Assembly: GCA_036925085.1 (NCBI GenBank)
Contig: JAUPFP010000034.1
Location: 2,270,001-2,334,000 of the forward strand
From: Brachycybe producta
Taxonomy: Eukaryota; Arthropoda; Diplopoda; Playtdesmida; Andrognathidae
Reading direction: 5' to 3'
Length of the DNA: 64,000 nucleotides
In this document: in pieces, positions 1-12,420 of the stretch
Position numbering within the stretch: the stretch's first letter is position 1
Layout: each line of letters opens with the position of its first letter
The notes under the pieces: model-generated
What the model saw: only the letters and a program-made list of their open reading frames with translations
What the model was told of the DNA's origin: nothing
Databases searched by the model: none
Made by a program: the position numbers and the translations under genes

Positions 1-773
1 CAGTTAAAAGGGGAGGAGCCACACATACATGTACATGTATATTAAGGTCATACAAACATAGCCTACAATCTATATTGTTTATTTTCAATTATGATGAAAA
101 ACACTCAGGAGATAGATGGTTGATGATGATGATGGTAAAAGGATGAAACAATTTTAATATTTGTGTCTATTGGGTGGGGGGGGGGGTGTGGGTGTGTTGA
201 TTTTTTTTTTCTTCTTATTTTAAATGTTTCTATATTTGTAATGATAAATATATTCAACATCAATTTTTTTTTGCGGTTAAGATAAGAAGAAATAAAAAAT
301 TCACTTTTTTCTGTTATCTAATCTGTTTTTCTATGTTGTGTAGCGATAATATGACGTCAGCATTTATGAATTTGAAGAAAAAAAATATATATATATATAT
401 ATAAAGAGCTAATTGATGAATATTGAATATTTTAAGTGCATGTCGAGAGCTAATTTGGCATAAAATTTGTTGGTTGGTTGTTTTTATAAAAAAAAAACTT
501 TTTTTTTCTTCATTTGAATAATAGAAAAAATAGCTCCAGACTTTGTGACGTTATTACGTGGGTATCGATTTAAATAAAAAAAAATATAAAGAGATTACTT
601 GGTTTTTGGATGTGTTTTTTATTTTCTTAATATTTTAATTTTTGTTTGTTTATCGACGTTTACAATTTAACAGCTTGAGACACGAGTTTAAGGTTTTTTT
701 TTGGGTGGTTCTGCAGCACTTTTTGTTGGGGAGTTTCGTTTGTATAAATAATTCTCGTGAGTTTTGAACTTTT
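1..773. other. No gene seen; simple repeats
   Basis: AT-rich sequence with a G run at 176-187 and an (AT)n stretch at 385-403. No supported coding region or transposon end. Confidence 0.6.
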
Positions 774-1042
774 CAGACCTTTGCACCTCGGCTGGAAGAG
801 TAGCACAATAAATAACACTTTTTTGGGGGGGGGGGGAATGAGTTTGAAGTTAAGAGAAGATCCAGGGCTTACTTTGCTAAGCCTTTCAAGTGCAAAAAAA
901 CGTTTTAACTATTCACAATATCAATTTATTTGGTTCTCTTACAATAGATTGAGATAGAACCAATGCAACTTGAAATTCATTTTCCCAAAAAAGTGGTTTT
1001 TTTAGTTGTGCCACTCTTCCAGCCAAGGTGCGACATAGGGAC
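774..1042. mobile_element. MITE with long terminal inverted repeats
   Basis: Left end gcacctcggctggaagag (783 onward) is matched on the opposite strand by gcacctTggctggaagag (down from 1031). The inverted match runs about 26 bp with two mismatches and continues weakly inward. No coding capacity; the ORF at 757-957 lies over it and is not a gene. Confidence 0.75.
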
Positions 1043-2394
1043 CTCTAGGATTACATGAGTCACTTATTGGTCACAACGTGGTCTTATATATTCCAACCCT
1101 AGAACGTCAAATGAAATTAGTTATTTTTGTCATTTAGAAGTAAAAAAAAAAAACGGTCGACCCGCACCCCAACCCTGACTGTAGTGTGAATTGACCCTAA
1201 AATGGGAAAAAGGGGCTTGTCTTTCTAACAATGATCTCACGCTCCAACCACCAATAGAAACATTTGCAGGAAATAGTGTGACGCTGGTTTATTTAAATAA
1301 TCCAACCAGTAATCACGTGTTGATAATGTAACAACATTTTAAGGGCTTTTTAGAAGCCAAAAGAAGAATAAGTGACTAATGTACCTGTTTAGAGTAAATT
1401 GACTTCAATGTAAGAGACCTCCATAGACATCAGTGTTATAATTCTATGATCTGATGGCTATAACGTAGCACTGAACGGCTTTTTCAATTATTTCTCTTAT
1501 TCTTTTGCCATTTCATTGACGAAATGTGGTAATTATTTCATTTTTTTTTATAAAAAATGTCACTTGTTCTTCTTGGCTTTCTAAGCCACTGCTTTTATAA
1601 TGATTTTTTGCATTTCCATTGGTTTAAGTCCATATCATATCTTATCATTGTTTTTTTTTATATTCACAGTGTGTGGTGTGCACATTGTTGTCTAGTTTAA
1701 CCTTCTTGACAATGACCATTAGCTTCCTTTAGTTTAGTTTTGAGCCCTGTGGTTGTTACTAATGATAATGATGGGGCTTTGTGGTGTGTGTGATATAGGC
1801 CCTCTCTATCTATGTATCTATGTCTAATACGTGAACTTCTTTTGTGTTGGTTTTTTTTTTATTTTATGAGGTATTTTGTAAAGACACCATATGGAAGAAG
1901 AGATGAAAATATCTTTTCCCTTTTTTTGATCCCTATGTAGACAAAACCATCCATAGATCATGATGCTAAGTTGCTAACATCATAAACGTGTCATTTAGAG
2001 ATAGACAAGTATATAGAAAGAGGGCTGGCAATGGATGGATGGATGGATGGATGAATGAATGAATGGATGGATGTCCATTTAAGACTAGAAATCCAAACGC
2101 GTGTTGTGAATTTTTATTATACATTTATCGTGATCGATAAAAAGAATCGTTTACAGGGATCTAGAAAGAAGAAGAAAAAAATCCTACAGGTTCTAGAGGC
2201 TTTTCTGAGTGCCTTGTGTGGGAATGCATAGTCTCAAATGTAGCATTTATATGGAATAGATATGCTATAGTCTTTATACAGACTGCTGCATCCACACTAT
2301 TATTTATTCCAATTTGAAAGGCTGTGACACTTGCAGTACACAGGTAACACTGTTACTTAAGAGAAGTGAAATGATTTTTGGAATACCTAGTCTA
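1043..2394. other. No gene seen; one dispersed motif and a (GGAT)n tract
   Basis: Holds one copy of the 'ccaaccagtaatc' dispersed motif (1290-1325) and a GGAT/GAAT tetranucleotide tract (2030-2072). Nothing else supportable. Confidence 0.55.
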
Positions 2395-2720
2395 CACTTG
2401 AGCCGAATTCATTCAAGTTAATTGTGTTTAGTTGAATTATAGGAAGTACAGTTAAAAACGAGATAAGAAAAAAATTGAGTTCCATAACGTACAGTAATAT
2501 CTGAAAATATTTAAATAATAAAGCTTACTATCTGAAAATATTTAAATAATAAAGCTTACTATCTGAAAATATTGAATTATTAAAGCAGTATTCTGATAAG
2601 CACTCAGTATATTGAAGTTAATATTTTGAAATATGAATTTGATTAGTTCAAGTGAAGTCAAAGTTAAAGCCTCGAACTACACATTCTCAACATTCACAAT
2701 TGTGATTTTTTTCGATCAAA
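2395..2720 (+). repeat. Diverged relative of the 8.2-8.8 kb inverted repeat, with 33 bp tandem
   Basis: 'gaattcattcaagttaattg' and 'ttgaattataggaagtacag' resemble the outer arm of the element at 8154-8780. Within it, a 33 bp unit (atctgaaaatatttaaataa...) is repeated about 2.6 times at 2500-2575. Confidence 0.5.
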
Positions 2721-3319
2721 ATGTTTAGTTAAAGGCTGAAGTTACCTAAATGGTAGATTCTAGTGTGACCACTGACAAAAAACTAGCCTCTAAACAGTCT
2801 TTTAGATTGAAAACACTAAGCAATAAGACTTCGTTTTGTGATAGGACCTTTTAAAGAAAAAAAATGTTTGAGAAACCCCTGGGGTCTTTTGCCTAACTTG
2901 TGCTGATGAAAAATAGCTTAAATTTTCAAATTTTCAAATGATTTTTTTTATATAACAATGCAGCTATTTCTTTGGAATAGAATTTGATATGAACCCTTTT
3001 TTTTCTTTCCGAAAATTTGATCTAAAAGATAAAATTGTTCGAATTTTCCAGTTTTCTTCTTTTTCTTCTGCTTCTTTACCCCTCTTCAGTATGTTTATTT
3101 TGAATTTAATCTTATTCTGTTGGGACGTTTTCTACTTTGAATTCAGTTACATGTAAGAATATATATATATATGTATATTGTGTTTGTATTATTATACATA
3201 GTCTATTCTGATCACAACACAATGGTTCCCATTGAAATTTAATCCTCAAGAAACCCCTTAACCCCATTGTTATTGAAAAATCTTGTCTTTTCAATATTTT
3301 TCCCCTCTTTGATCATTTA

Positions 3320-4055
3320 TTTACATATGCATTATAATTTATAATATAAGGAAACAGTGTTGCCAGATACGTTTGGCAATATTTATCGTAACTTTCAAAG
3401 TAGAAAATCAGTTAGTTTGCACAATTAGTAGACAATATTCAAAACAACCAATTATAAAATAGGCTTATTGCTACATAAAAAAAATGTACCCATCAGCTGT
3501 TAATCGTTTTGCATTTAAAAAAAACAACGTGAAGATTATTTTGATATTGTTTTAAAAACTAGAAAAGCAACTGAATCACTTAAGTGTTTTTTTATGCTTC
3601 TAATTTTAAAAATCCACTTTACGGTATAAAGAATTTAGAAATTAAAATGGAATGTTACTTTGGCTTGTCCCCTTGTAGTAGGCAATCACTGCTTACTTTC
3701 TTAATCACGATTTTGTGTCATTAAAATGATTAAATTGCATTATTCAGATTAACACAGTTTAAATAGTAAAAATAATAAAAATACACAATGAACATCAAGA
3801 GCAAAATTAAGAGAAACTTGAAAGTACTTTTTTTTAAATAAAACTAGAAGGGAAATTTTAATGTTGATATATTTTAAAAATAAGATTTTTATTTTTTTTT
3901 TTTTTTTAGATTTTTGTTCAATAAAAAGTTTATTTAGAACGATATCTACATGAAAATACTTAAAAATTAAATGCTCCGGCTACCGTTCTAGTTTCTAACA
4001 TACTTTCAGATTATCTTTACCGTTGTTGCTCGTGAAATTCAGAATAACAGCAGCG
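3320..4055 (+). repeat. Dispersed repeat A, long copy 1
   Basis: Matches 46290-47065 in order over its whole length: ggaaacagtgttgcc, caattataaaataggctca/t, aggcaatcactgct and ctagtttctaacatactttc. About 730 bp. No protein-coding capacity and no clear terminal repeats, so the class is unknown. Confidence 0.8.
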
Positions 4056-5200
4056 GCTGTTATAATAAAACATCTTAAATTGTTCACATTTTACTAAGAA
4101 AATGACGATTTATATGTACATTGTCTAGTGAGTTTGAAGAATGTCTTATTTTCTACTTTAATGACAAACATGGGCCTTATTATAATGCTTGTAAATATTA
4201 AACGGAAGAACTTGAATGAAAATGAGAAAAAGTTCTTCTTGAGTTTCAGGGTTTTATAAGAAATATATATGTGGAGATTTAGCTGTACTCAAAAGTATTG
4301 ATTTAATGAGGGTTTTTCCTTCTTCTTCTCCGTCTTGTGGTGGGAAAAGAAGAAGACTTTCTTAAAACTTCGATTTGTTGATCTATTTATCGAGATTTTC
4401 TTCTCTTTTTTTAAAAAATTTGTTTTTTATTACAAAAGATAATCCTTCTTGCAGCTCTATTTTACGGGATTGCTTTTGTTTACTTTTGTATTTTACTCGT
4501 TATTCATGTGTAAAGTGCATATATAAAGGGACCACCGATCTTTTTTGTTATTTTGAAGATTTTTATTTCCAAATCTCTTATATATTGAAATCGTAAACGG
4601 AGAAAAAGAAAGTCTTTGAAGAGTGAGTATTGACTTATCTTTTCCTCTCTTTCTTGGCGTGTTTCAACTTTCTATTTCAATTCCCACGTTCGTGGTCTGT
4701 TTTTTTCTTTACTTTTGTATACAAGTGTGTGTGTGTCTAAACACACACATGTATAAAAACAAGAGTTTTAGTTATTTTTTTGTGTGGAACATTTAGGCCC
4801 TTTATAGCCCCATTGGATTATTTGAGGTGGTTTCTATTTTTTGGCAACCATGGTTTGAATCCCAATAGGCCGTGAGTTTGTTTTTGACATTTTCCCATTA
4901 TTTGATGCCTATTCCTATTATTAACCTAGGAAATGCAGATAGGTTCCTCAGTAAGCGAACTCTCCTAACACGGCTGGTATCGTTGTGAAATGTCCAGGAG
5001 AGGTTCCTTAGTAATCTACATATAAAATCCAGTTATTCTAAAAAAAAAAAAACAAAAAAAACATTGGTCTTCGCCAAGCTCATTGACGGCTGTTTTTACA
5101 GGCTCTGCTTGCTGAGAGCGGAGCGAGTCCATGCCCGGTTTCCGTAAAAGTTTTAATTTTAATGCAATTCTTTTCGAAGGAATGTGAATTAGAAATGTGA
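4056..5200. other. No gene seen
   Basis: AT-rich, T-tract-rich spacer. Short (GT)n/(CA)n runs near 4725-4750. The ORFs here lack any recognisable domain. Confidence 0.5.
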
Positions 5201-5204
5201 ATGT

Positions 5205-5610
5205 GATATTAGAATTCTCGAATCCCGTGAATCTTGAAAAATATTCGAGATTCGAAAACTGGAATCTTTGCGCTTTTTCCGTTTTTCGAATCATTCGAAA
5301 TCCTAACCTAAAAAAAACTGTTTAAACTTTGATAACATTAGTTTTAACTCCAATTGACGTCCAATAGAGACGTTCACTAACAAAAAAACCGCGCTTGTTG
5401 CAATTTCGGTGGTTATCCGGGGATAACCAATGGATCACCTTGTGGTGACCCTGAGTGCCCCCACACTTGTTTTTTATTATTAATAATTTAATATTATTTC
5501 ATAAAGTTGTATCTTCTTAATGAATAATATACGATTCTTATATGAAGGATTCGAGAGATTCCAGAGATTTGAGATTCGAGAAAATTTAGGATTCTTCCAA
5601 CCTCTAGTAA
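5205..5610 (+). repeat. 'gattcga' dispersed repeat, copy 1
   Basis: Same-orientation homologue of 44098-44520. Both begin with cgaatcccgngaatcttg, share ctaacctaa, ttagttttaact and gtgaccctgagtgcc, and end near attcgagaaaatttagg..cctctag. gaatc/gattc boxes at both ends give a loose inverted-repeat layout, suggesting a non-autonomous DNA transposon. Confidence 0.8.
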
Positions 5611-5836
5611 CAAGTGTTAGTAACAAGTTTGTCAACTACACTTGTTAGTTACTAGTAATCTTTTGTAATTTACAAGTAATTCGCTTGTAAACTTGTAAAA
5701 ATTCACTTGTAAACTTGTAAAAATTCACTTGTAATTACAAGTGTGCACTTTTGTGAAACGCTAATAAGTAAATATTTTACAAACTTGTAAAAATGTACTT
5801 GTTACTGAGTAGTTTTGTGAAACGGGCCCCTGATAT
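5611..5836 (+). repeat. 'acttgtaa' repeat ending in GGGCCCC
   Basis: Repeated acttgtaaaaattc units and taacaagt boxes in both orientations, ending ttttgtgaaacgggcccc. The end resembles the ctgggccctattccacaaaa terminus at 22831. Confidence 0.5.
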
Positions 5837-6476
5837 TCTTGGCTGAAAATCCATATGTGCTGCTTTATTCGCTTTTACACTCAGAAACGAGCAACCAATT
5901 TCTTTAGCAGTAATTTTTTTATAACAATCCACTGCTAAGCTCGTATGTGAAGTCGTTATGTGACTGATGATAGATTTCTTTAAAGAAAAAAAGCATTTTG
6001 AAAGTTAATTTCGTGCCTGAGAGGTATGCTAAATTATGTGCCTAATGTTGTTCTCCATCTTAAAGAATGGATAAGAATGGCATTCTTTTTTAAAAAAATT
6101 CTTGTTTAAATCTGTCATTGGAAATAAAAAAAGCAATGGTAGATTCACATTATAATATATATACATCTCTTCTTAATGTCTTAACTTTTATCTTCTTATT
6201 ATACATATACGCTGTATATTCATAAAAGAAGTGAGTTAGTGTAATGAAATGTAATATTTCGTTTTGCGTTGATTCTTAAGTATGAAGTGTATATTTAGGA
6301 GGATCTATTTCCATTAAGTTTTGTAAATGAAGGTAATTCGTCTTGATGGCAGAAAGCAGCAGTCCTTTTTTTTTATTCTTCTTATGTGTAATGTGTTAAG
6401 ATATTATGTGCAAAAGGATTTTTCAAACACAACGGGCACCAAGATATATATTTTATTTCGGTTTTAATGTTTTAAC
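5837..6476. other. No gene seen
   Basis: AT-rich spacer without supportable features. Confidence 0.5.
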
Positions 6477-7029
6477 GTACGGAGCCCTGTAAAGTACAGG
6501 CGAAATTTTTTTTAAAAAAATCTCGAAATTTCAACTTTAATTTCGACATTTCGACTTTAATCTAGAATCTCGAAATTTCAACTTTAATCTCGACATTTCG
6601 ATTTTAATCTCGACATTTCGATTTTAATCTCGACATTTCGATTTTAATCTCGAAATTTCAACTTTAATCTCGAAATTTCGCCTTTTTTTCTAGAATCTCT
6701 ACTTTTCAAATTTAATCTCGACATTTCGACTTTTAATCTCGACATTTCGACTTTATCCAAATTCGAAATGTCGAGATTAAATTCGAAAAGTCGAGATTCT
6801 AGAAAAAAAAGGCGAAATTTCGAGATTAAAGTTGAAATTTCGAGATTAAAGTCGAAATGTCGAGATTCTAGAAAAAAAAGGCGAAATTTCGAGATTAAAG
6901 TTGAAATTTCGAGATTAAAGTCGAAATGTCGAGATTCTAGAAAAAAGGCGAAATGTCGAGATGCTGGAAAAAGTCGAAATGTCGAGATTTAAAAAAAAAA
7001 TCTCGCATGTCCTTTACAGGGCTCCGTAC
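6477..7029. mobile_element. Foldback transposon built of tcgaaatttcgagattaa repeats
   Basis: Ends are tacggagccctgtaaag (6478) and its inverse ctttacagggctccgta (ending 7029). The interior is an array of 'aatctcgacatttcgacttt'-type units on the left, and the same units inverted on the right, so the whole 553 bp can fold back. The open frame at 6768-6992 (repeated SRLKSKCRDSRKK-like residues) is an artefact of the repeat. The ends are shared with the foldback at 17472-17766. Confidence 0.85.
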
Positions 7030-8153
7030 AGATGAGATAAAAATATATAATTTTTTGTAACATCACATTACTTATTATACTTCATTTATGTAAATATATA
7101 ATCTTAACAGCTCTTCAAGTTCTTGTAAATTATAAAAAAAAATGGGAAAATATATATTCTTGAAGAAAATGATTAATATATTTTTATAGATTGAAGTAAG
7201 GTGAAAGCTTTAGAATTGAATAATAACATTTTTTTAAACCAAAAAAAAGCTCTTCATTCGATTTTTTTTTGCTGACTAGAAAAGTAGAAATTGAACGAAA
7301 GTAACTTCGACCATTAATAAAATAAATAGAACGGTGATTATTTCAGATGACAGCTCCTTGTTTTTTTTTTTGCTTTGTGAAATAAATCATTTATATTTTC
7401 TTATTATATATGAACAATAGTAACTTAATATGAAATGTTTCAATGAAGGTGTGGGGGTTATTAAAATACATTATAGCAACAAATTAGGTGACTTGTTACA
7501 TCTATTCAGTATCAGGTATTGGTTAATTTTCTAAAAAACAACCTACTTTATTAGTTTATCAGATTAGATTTTTGGTCCTGAATTTTTGAGGCCTTTTAAT
7601 GAACAACTTATTCTAGAGTAACACTAAGGAAATTCTGAAAAGTACCTGTAAGTGACTGAAGCTACCCTTCTAGTTTCTAACAAACTTTCAAACATTTGTG
7701 ATTTTTTTTTTCTTAATTATGCTCCTGGAAGACATAATAACCAGAATGCGAAAGACTTTATAACTAGTTATGAAGATTAAAAACGTTTATTTCAAAATGT
7801 AATCATTTAATAAATTATGTAACTGCAATAATTACTTAAATTATGATGTTGAATAAATTCTTAACACGCTAATCTACTGATATATGATATGTTTGCAAGT
7901 TAGGAAATAGATTATTTCAGTTGTTTTATTAGAATACAATTTTTTTTTATATTTTCATCTAAAAAGATTTTCTAGTTTTTATTTTCATTTAAAAAAATGT
8001 TTACGCTCGTATATATCGCACTTTTTAACTTCTTCTTGAATTCTGAGGAAGGTTTTAACATAGAAAAACTTTTTTCAAGAATACTCAAATTGGACCCCTG
8101 ATCAGAGAGTCTAAGTAGAAATTTTTAGGAGTTGAGGTTAATTCTGGGTTATA
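7030..8153. other. No gene seen; fragment of dispersed repeat A
   Basis: At about 7655-7760, ctacccttctagtttctaac and tgctcctg..agacataataaccag match the end of dispersed repeat A. The rest is AT-rich spacer. Confidence 0.5.
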
Positions 8154-8780
8154 CGTTGTACACACATGAGTTAAATGAATTCAAATTAAATGTGTTTAGG
8201 TGAATTATACGGAATCCTGTTAAGGACATGAACCAAATAAAATTCGACTTTATTATTAATATTTTAAATTGAAATACTAATTCAATATTTTGTCAATAGT
8301 TTAATTAGTTATAATTTAAATATTAACCCAATATTTTCAGATTATTAACTGAATAAAGTGAATTCGTCATATTGCTTGTTTGTCCTTCACAGGGCTCTGT
8401 AGAAGACGTTTATTATTTAAATACATTTTGATTTTTAGGTGTGTACTAGGTACAATAAATGAAAATTAATTTCACTAATACCTAGTACACACCTGATAAT
8501 TTAAATGCATTTAAATAATAAACGTGTTCTACAGAGCCCTGTGAAGGCCAAACAAACAATATGTCGAATTCAATTTTTATTCAGTTAATAATCTGAAAAT
8601 ATTGAGTTAATACTTAAATATAATCAGATAAACTATTGACAAAATATCGATTTAGTATTTCAATTTTTAAAATATTAATAAGAAAATCAATTTTTATTTG
8701 GTTCATGTTCTTAACTGGATTCCGTATAATTCACCTAAACACGTTTAATTTGAATTCATTTAACTCATGTGTGTACAATG
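8154..8780. mobile_element. Long inverted repeat (about 300 bp arms)
   Basis: The arms mirror each other from ttgtacacacatgag / ctcatgtgtgtacaa at the ends to ggtgtgtactaggta / tacctagtacacacc around a 24 bp centre (8455-8478). The inner arms contain cttcacagggctctgt, like the ends of the foldbacks at 6477 and 17472. No coding sequence. A large foldback element or two insertions head to head. Confidence 0.85.
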
Positions 8781-8785
8781 ATTTT

Positions 8786-9270
8786 TAGTTTCTTTTAAGT
8801 TTGTTATGAAGAGCCCCTTGGAAAAGGCAATCACTGCTTACACTTCAACGTTAAAAGTTGACGGATTTTATAATTCACATAATTTTGATGAAGGGGGGGG
8901 GGGGGGGGGGGTGAAGCTGTAAACTTATTTTAACACATAATATAAGCAATAATTAAATAGATGTTGAAGGTGTACTTTTAATAATAACCGTATTTTGTCT
9001 TAAAAATCTTGTATTTCAAATTCATATTTTTTTCTTTTGTTTAACATTAATTGCCATATTATAAAATTTTTTTGCCTAAGGCAAAGTGAAGCCTAAACAA
9101 AGCTAAACTTAAAAACTATTCCTATGCTCATTGTAGAGAGTTTGTCTTTTGTTATATTTCAAATTTAGCTTTATTTAGAACAATGTAAAACATTGCTGTA
9201 GTGTAAAAACAGTGTGAAATCATTCATTGGACCTACGAGCTCGTATTTTTAATTTTAAAAGCTTAATTAA
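8786..9270. other. Fragment of dispersed repeat A and a G run
   Basis: 'aggcaatcactgcttac' at about 8825 is the middle of dispersed repeat A. A G homopolymer occupies 8893-8911. No gene. Confidence 0.5.
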
Positions 9271-9413
9271 GGTATGCTTTCACTTAGGCTCATGTATACA
9301 TGAGTTTGCAACATGATCTTGACGAAAAGGCTTTGTTTAAAGACTCAAGCATGTTGCTGAACTCATGTTACACGCACCTGCTTCACGAGCAAAAATATTT
9401 GCATGTCTCCTTA

Positions 9414-9573
9414 AGTCCTTGTTTCCACTGGGGTGAAAAATTGATCTTTTTGAAACTTTCAACTGTTGAAAAATTGAACTCACGTGGCCTTTGCCTATGA
9501 TAGTGAATGGGCGGAAGCCACGTGCGTTCAGTTTTTCACCGGTTGAAATTTGCACCCCAATGTAAACAAGGCC
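9414..9573. mobile_element. 'ccttgtttccactgggg' hairpin MITE, copy 1
   Basis: Inverted ends ccttgtttccactggggtg and caccccaatgtaaacaagg, about 160 bp. The next copy starts 14 bp away at 9587 and a third lies at 39344-39499. Confidence 0.85.
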
Positions 9574-9586
9574 ATAGTGAGGTCTT

Positions 9587-9749
9587 AAGGCCTTGTTTCC
9601 ACTGGGGTGAAAATTTGAACTTTTCGTAAATGTCAACTGGTGAAAAATAGAAGAAATGTAGCCTTTGCCTGTGATAGTGACTGGTCATGGGTCACGTGTG
9701 TTCTATTTTTCATCCGTTTAAATTTTCACCCAAATGGAAACAAGGCCTA
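9587..9749. mobile_element. 'ccttgtttccactgggg' hairpin MITE, copy 2
   Basis: Ends aaggccttgtttccactggg and cccaaatggaaacaaggcct. Nearly tandem with copy 1 and of similar length. Confidence 0.85.
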
Positions 9750-10010
9750 AATGTGCGTTTATTTGATCATAATGGCTCTTGAAACATGTTTTAATTAAAA
9801 TTCAATTCGTGTCTATTTTTAATCTCATATTTTTTGCAGGCTCATCGTAGCCGACAGTAGGTAATTTTGCACCCGAGATGCATGAATAAAACTTGGCGCT
9901 CTTTTAGTATTATCATTCGAGTTGGTTTTACTCATCTGTTTTCGCGCTTCGGAGCTTTTGCGCTTGAGGAAAAAATAAATCTGGCGCCAATCCCCTTTTT
10001 AGTATTGAAA

Positions 10011-10154
10011 TTCTACAGGCAATTGCGCCCAGCATTAGAATTTCTTTTGCTTCCTTTTCAATTTCTAATTGGTTTGTTACTTGGTCCGACGTTTATAAAA
10101 GGGCGGTGAAAAAGAAATTATAATGCTGGGCACAATTGTGCCTGTGAAATTCTA
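10011..10154. mobile_element. GGGCGG/GACGT MITE, copy 1
   Basis: Ends ttctacaggcaattgcgccc and gcacaattgtgcctgtgaaa, with ataaaagggcgg inside. Close relative of 54919-55043. All three MITEs between 9.3 and 10.3 kb sit between ctcatgtatacatgag (9290) and ctcatgtatacaatg (10231), possibly the ends of an older element. Confidence 0.8.
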
Positions 10155-11208
10155 GATAGTTTGCGCATCGATTTCTGCACCCGAGACGCGTACGTGCCGC
10201 ACTCGCCTTGCCCTAGTTCCAACTTTTGAGTCTCATGTATACAATGTGATCATGAGTGAAAGTGGAAACGATGCTTCTTCATAGGACGACAGTTTTTATT
10301 CTTATTAAGTTTATATTTTTTTTTTTTAAAAAAAGTTGAAAAGAGTTTTTTGGTGGCCTTTTGTCACTTTTGGTTTCTATAAGCTTTAAGTTGACACTTT
10401 TCAAACAAAATTCGAGGACAGAATAAAAAAAAATAGACCCTCAGAAACTTGAAGTGTACAAAAAAATGTGACGATGATGATGATTATTATGATGGGAAGA
10501 AAGTGAAGTTTTTTTTTTTCGTTTTTATCTTTTGGGTTGTTCTTCGTTATATTAGTATTTTATGTACCCATCACATGTGTGTAGTCATTGGGGGTATGCG
10601 GGGAAATGGGGGTGGGACGGATAGAAGATTTTTCTATTGTGACAGATTTGTTGTAGGTGTGTTTGCTTTTGTCATGTGTGTGTGTGTGTAATAATACAAG
10701 AAAATGGGTTGGGTATTTTTGAAGGTGGTAATGGTGTGGATGCTCAGTTTCATATAGACAAGTTTCTGTGTTTTTTTATTATTATTATGTTCGTTGTAAG
10801 AGATTAGGAGAAGATAATTTGTGTAGAGTACTCTTTCTATATAATAATGTACGCTTGAGTGTGCACATCTTAAGATAATATGCAAATTTTTCTTGTCACA
10901 CACACAATCGTCTAACAAAATAAAAGAATGACGACGCTCCATCTTTGAAGGCTAAAAGGAGACGGTTTTTTTTTTCAAAGCTAGGTTTAGTTTTTTTTTT
11001 TTTCTTTCTTTCTTTGTTGTCGCTTTACAAAGTTACTTTCAATTGATCATTATTACTGTCAAAATCAGTTTAATCTGATAAAAAAAATTAAGCTTTAGGT
11101 TTTAAGTTGGATTTTCTAGCAGTGATTCTTAATTGAGATAATAGATGGCGCTCTTTTAATACACCGCAAATTTCTCTAAACCTATCTGAAATACAGTCAT
11201 TGGCGGTA
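10155..11208. other. No gene seen
   Basis: T-tract and GT-rich spacer; an overlapping ORF pair near 10449-10942 has low-complexity protein only. Confidence 0.5.
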
Positions 11209-11522
11209 GATGTGCTTCAATTTGATTTTGGCCAATAGGAACATGCAGTATTTTATTGTTGCAGCAATGTAAAACCCCGTTCTTCAAAAATTTACTGAAT
11301 TTCAAATTTAATGATAAAAATGGAAGAAAAAAATAATAATAAAAAAGAATGCATGTTTTATCAATATTTCATCAAACCAAATTAATGATTCTCCATGGAT
11401 ATTGATAAAGCGTGGCATTCACAGCTATTTTTTTTACTAAATGGGAAAATACTGTTCACAGGTACTTTTTTATTGGGAATAAAATACTGCGTTCCTATTG
11501 GCCAAAATCCAACGGAGCACAC
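11209..11522. mobile_element. 'gattttggccaatagga' MITE, copy 1
   Basis: About 46 bp inverted ends: gattttggccaataggaaca..gcagtattttatt on the left, mirrored by aataaaatactgcgttcctattggccaaaatc on the right. A second copy at 15645-16042 is in the opposite orientation and shares the internal 'gtggcattcacagctatttttt' stretch. Confidence 0.85.
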
Positions 11523-12311
11523 CTTGGCCACTTTATGTACGAGTACTATTAAGTCACTGTATTAGGTTCGGTTAGCATTTCTAAATGCTATGCGCATGTG
11601 CAGAATAAAGGATTAGTGCAAGTCCTCTAATGCTAGTACACTTTATGCTGCCACATACGCAACCGCATGGCATTCACTGAGCCTCCAGGCCATGGTGCAC
11701 ACATTTTAAAACTAAGCTTGCAGTAAATTGTTAAGAAAACCCGTTATATCAAATGTGAACGTCACAGATGATGCAACTGATTGATTTAAAAAAATGTATC
11801 TAATGGGTAATAATTTGTAATTCACTTTATATTACATGCTTTAAAGGCGTTTTTTTTAGTATGTCTTTAAAGCTCTTTTTTTCTCTCATTGTGGAGGTGT
11901 AAATTCATTGTGTATTTAAAACATATCCGGTTTCTGTTAAATTTCAACTGTTTTTATTAAGGAGGAGGAGGAGGGAGGGAGGGATCGATATGCAAACGTT
12001 GCTGGTTTCTTGTTTTTGCCTATGTAAATCTAATGTAATTGTACACGGGTGCATTCTGAGATTATTATTAATATTATGACCCTTGAAGCAAAACGTCTAC
12101 ACTTAGAAGATGAGAGTTGAAAGTGAATGAGGTTTGGTCGTTTGTCAAAAAAAATATATTATCTTTTATTTATATTCGTGAAGTAGTCAAAGACGGAAAG
12201 AAAACTGTGTCACGCAAACACAGACAGACACACTCTCGAAACGGAGCCCAAAACACATTCTCATACACAGAGAGACACTGCCACAACCACATCCCATCTA
12301 AGTTTGAATTT
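11523..12311. other. No gene seen
   Basis: Spacer with a GGAGGGAGGG tract near 11960-11985. No coding support. Confidence 0.5.
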
Positions 12312-12420
12312 TAAAAGTTACTCTGCGAGCAGCCAAGAAGGTATGTGGCAAAGGGACAAAATTCCAAGGAAAGCATGTGAAATGTATTGTCAAAACCCAA
12401 AGATATAAACCCCGTAACAA
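12312..12420 (-). mobile_element. 3' end of a CR1/L2-like LINE (5'-truncated)
   Basis: On the plus strand ttactctgcgagcagccaag...gtatgtggcaaagggaca matches 42162-42200 (gtactctgctagcagccaaa...tctatggcagagggaca), which lies just 3' of reverse transcriptase remnants there. This therefore appears to be a minus-strand LINE tail. Confidence 0.6.

Noticed and set aside
5205..5610. ttcgaatccc resembling a tRNA or SINE B box
   Set aside because: No A box, acceptor stem or cloverleaf could be drawn around it, here or at 44.1 kb.
6768..6992. Lys/Arg-rich repeat protein
   Set aside because: It is the translation of the foldback element's internal tcgaaat/cgagatt units; no start context or homology.
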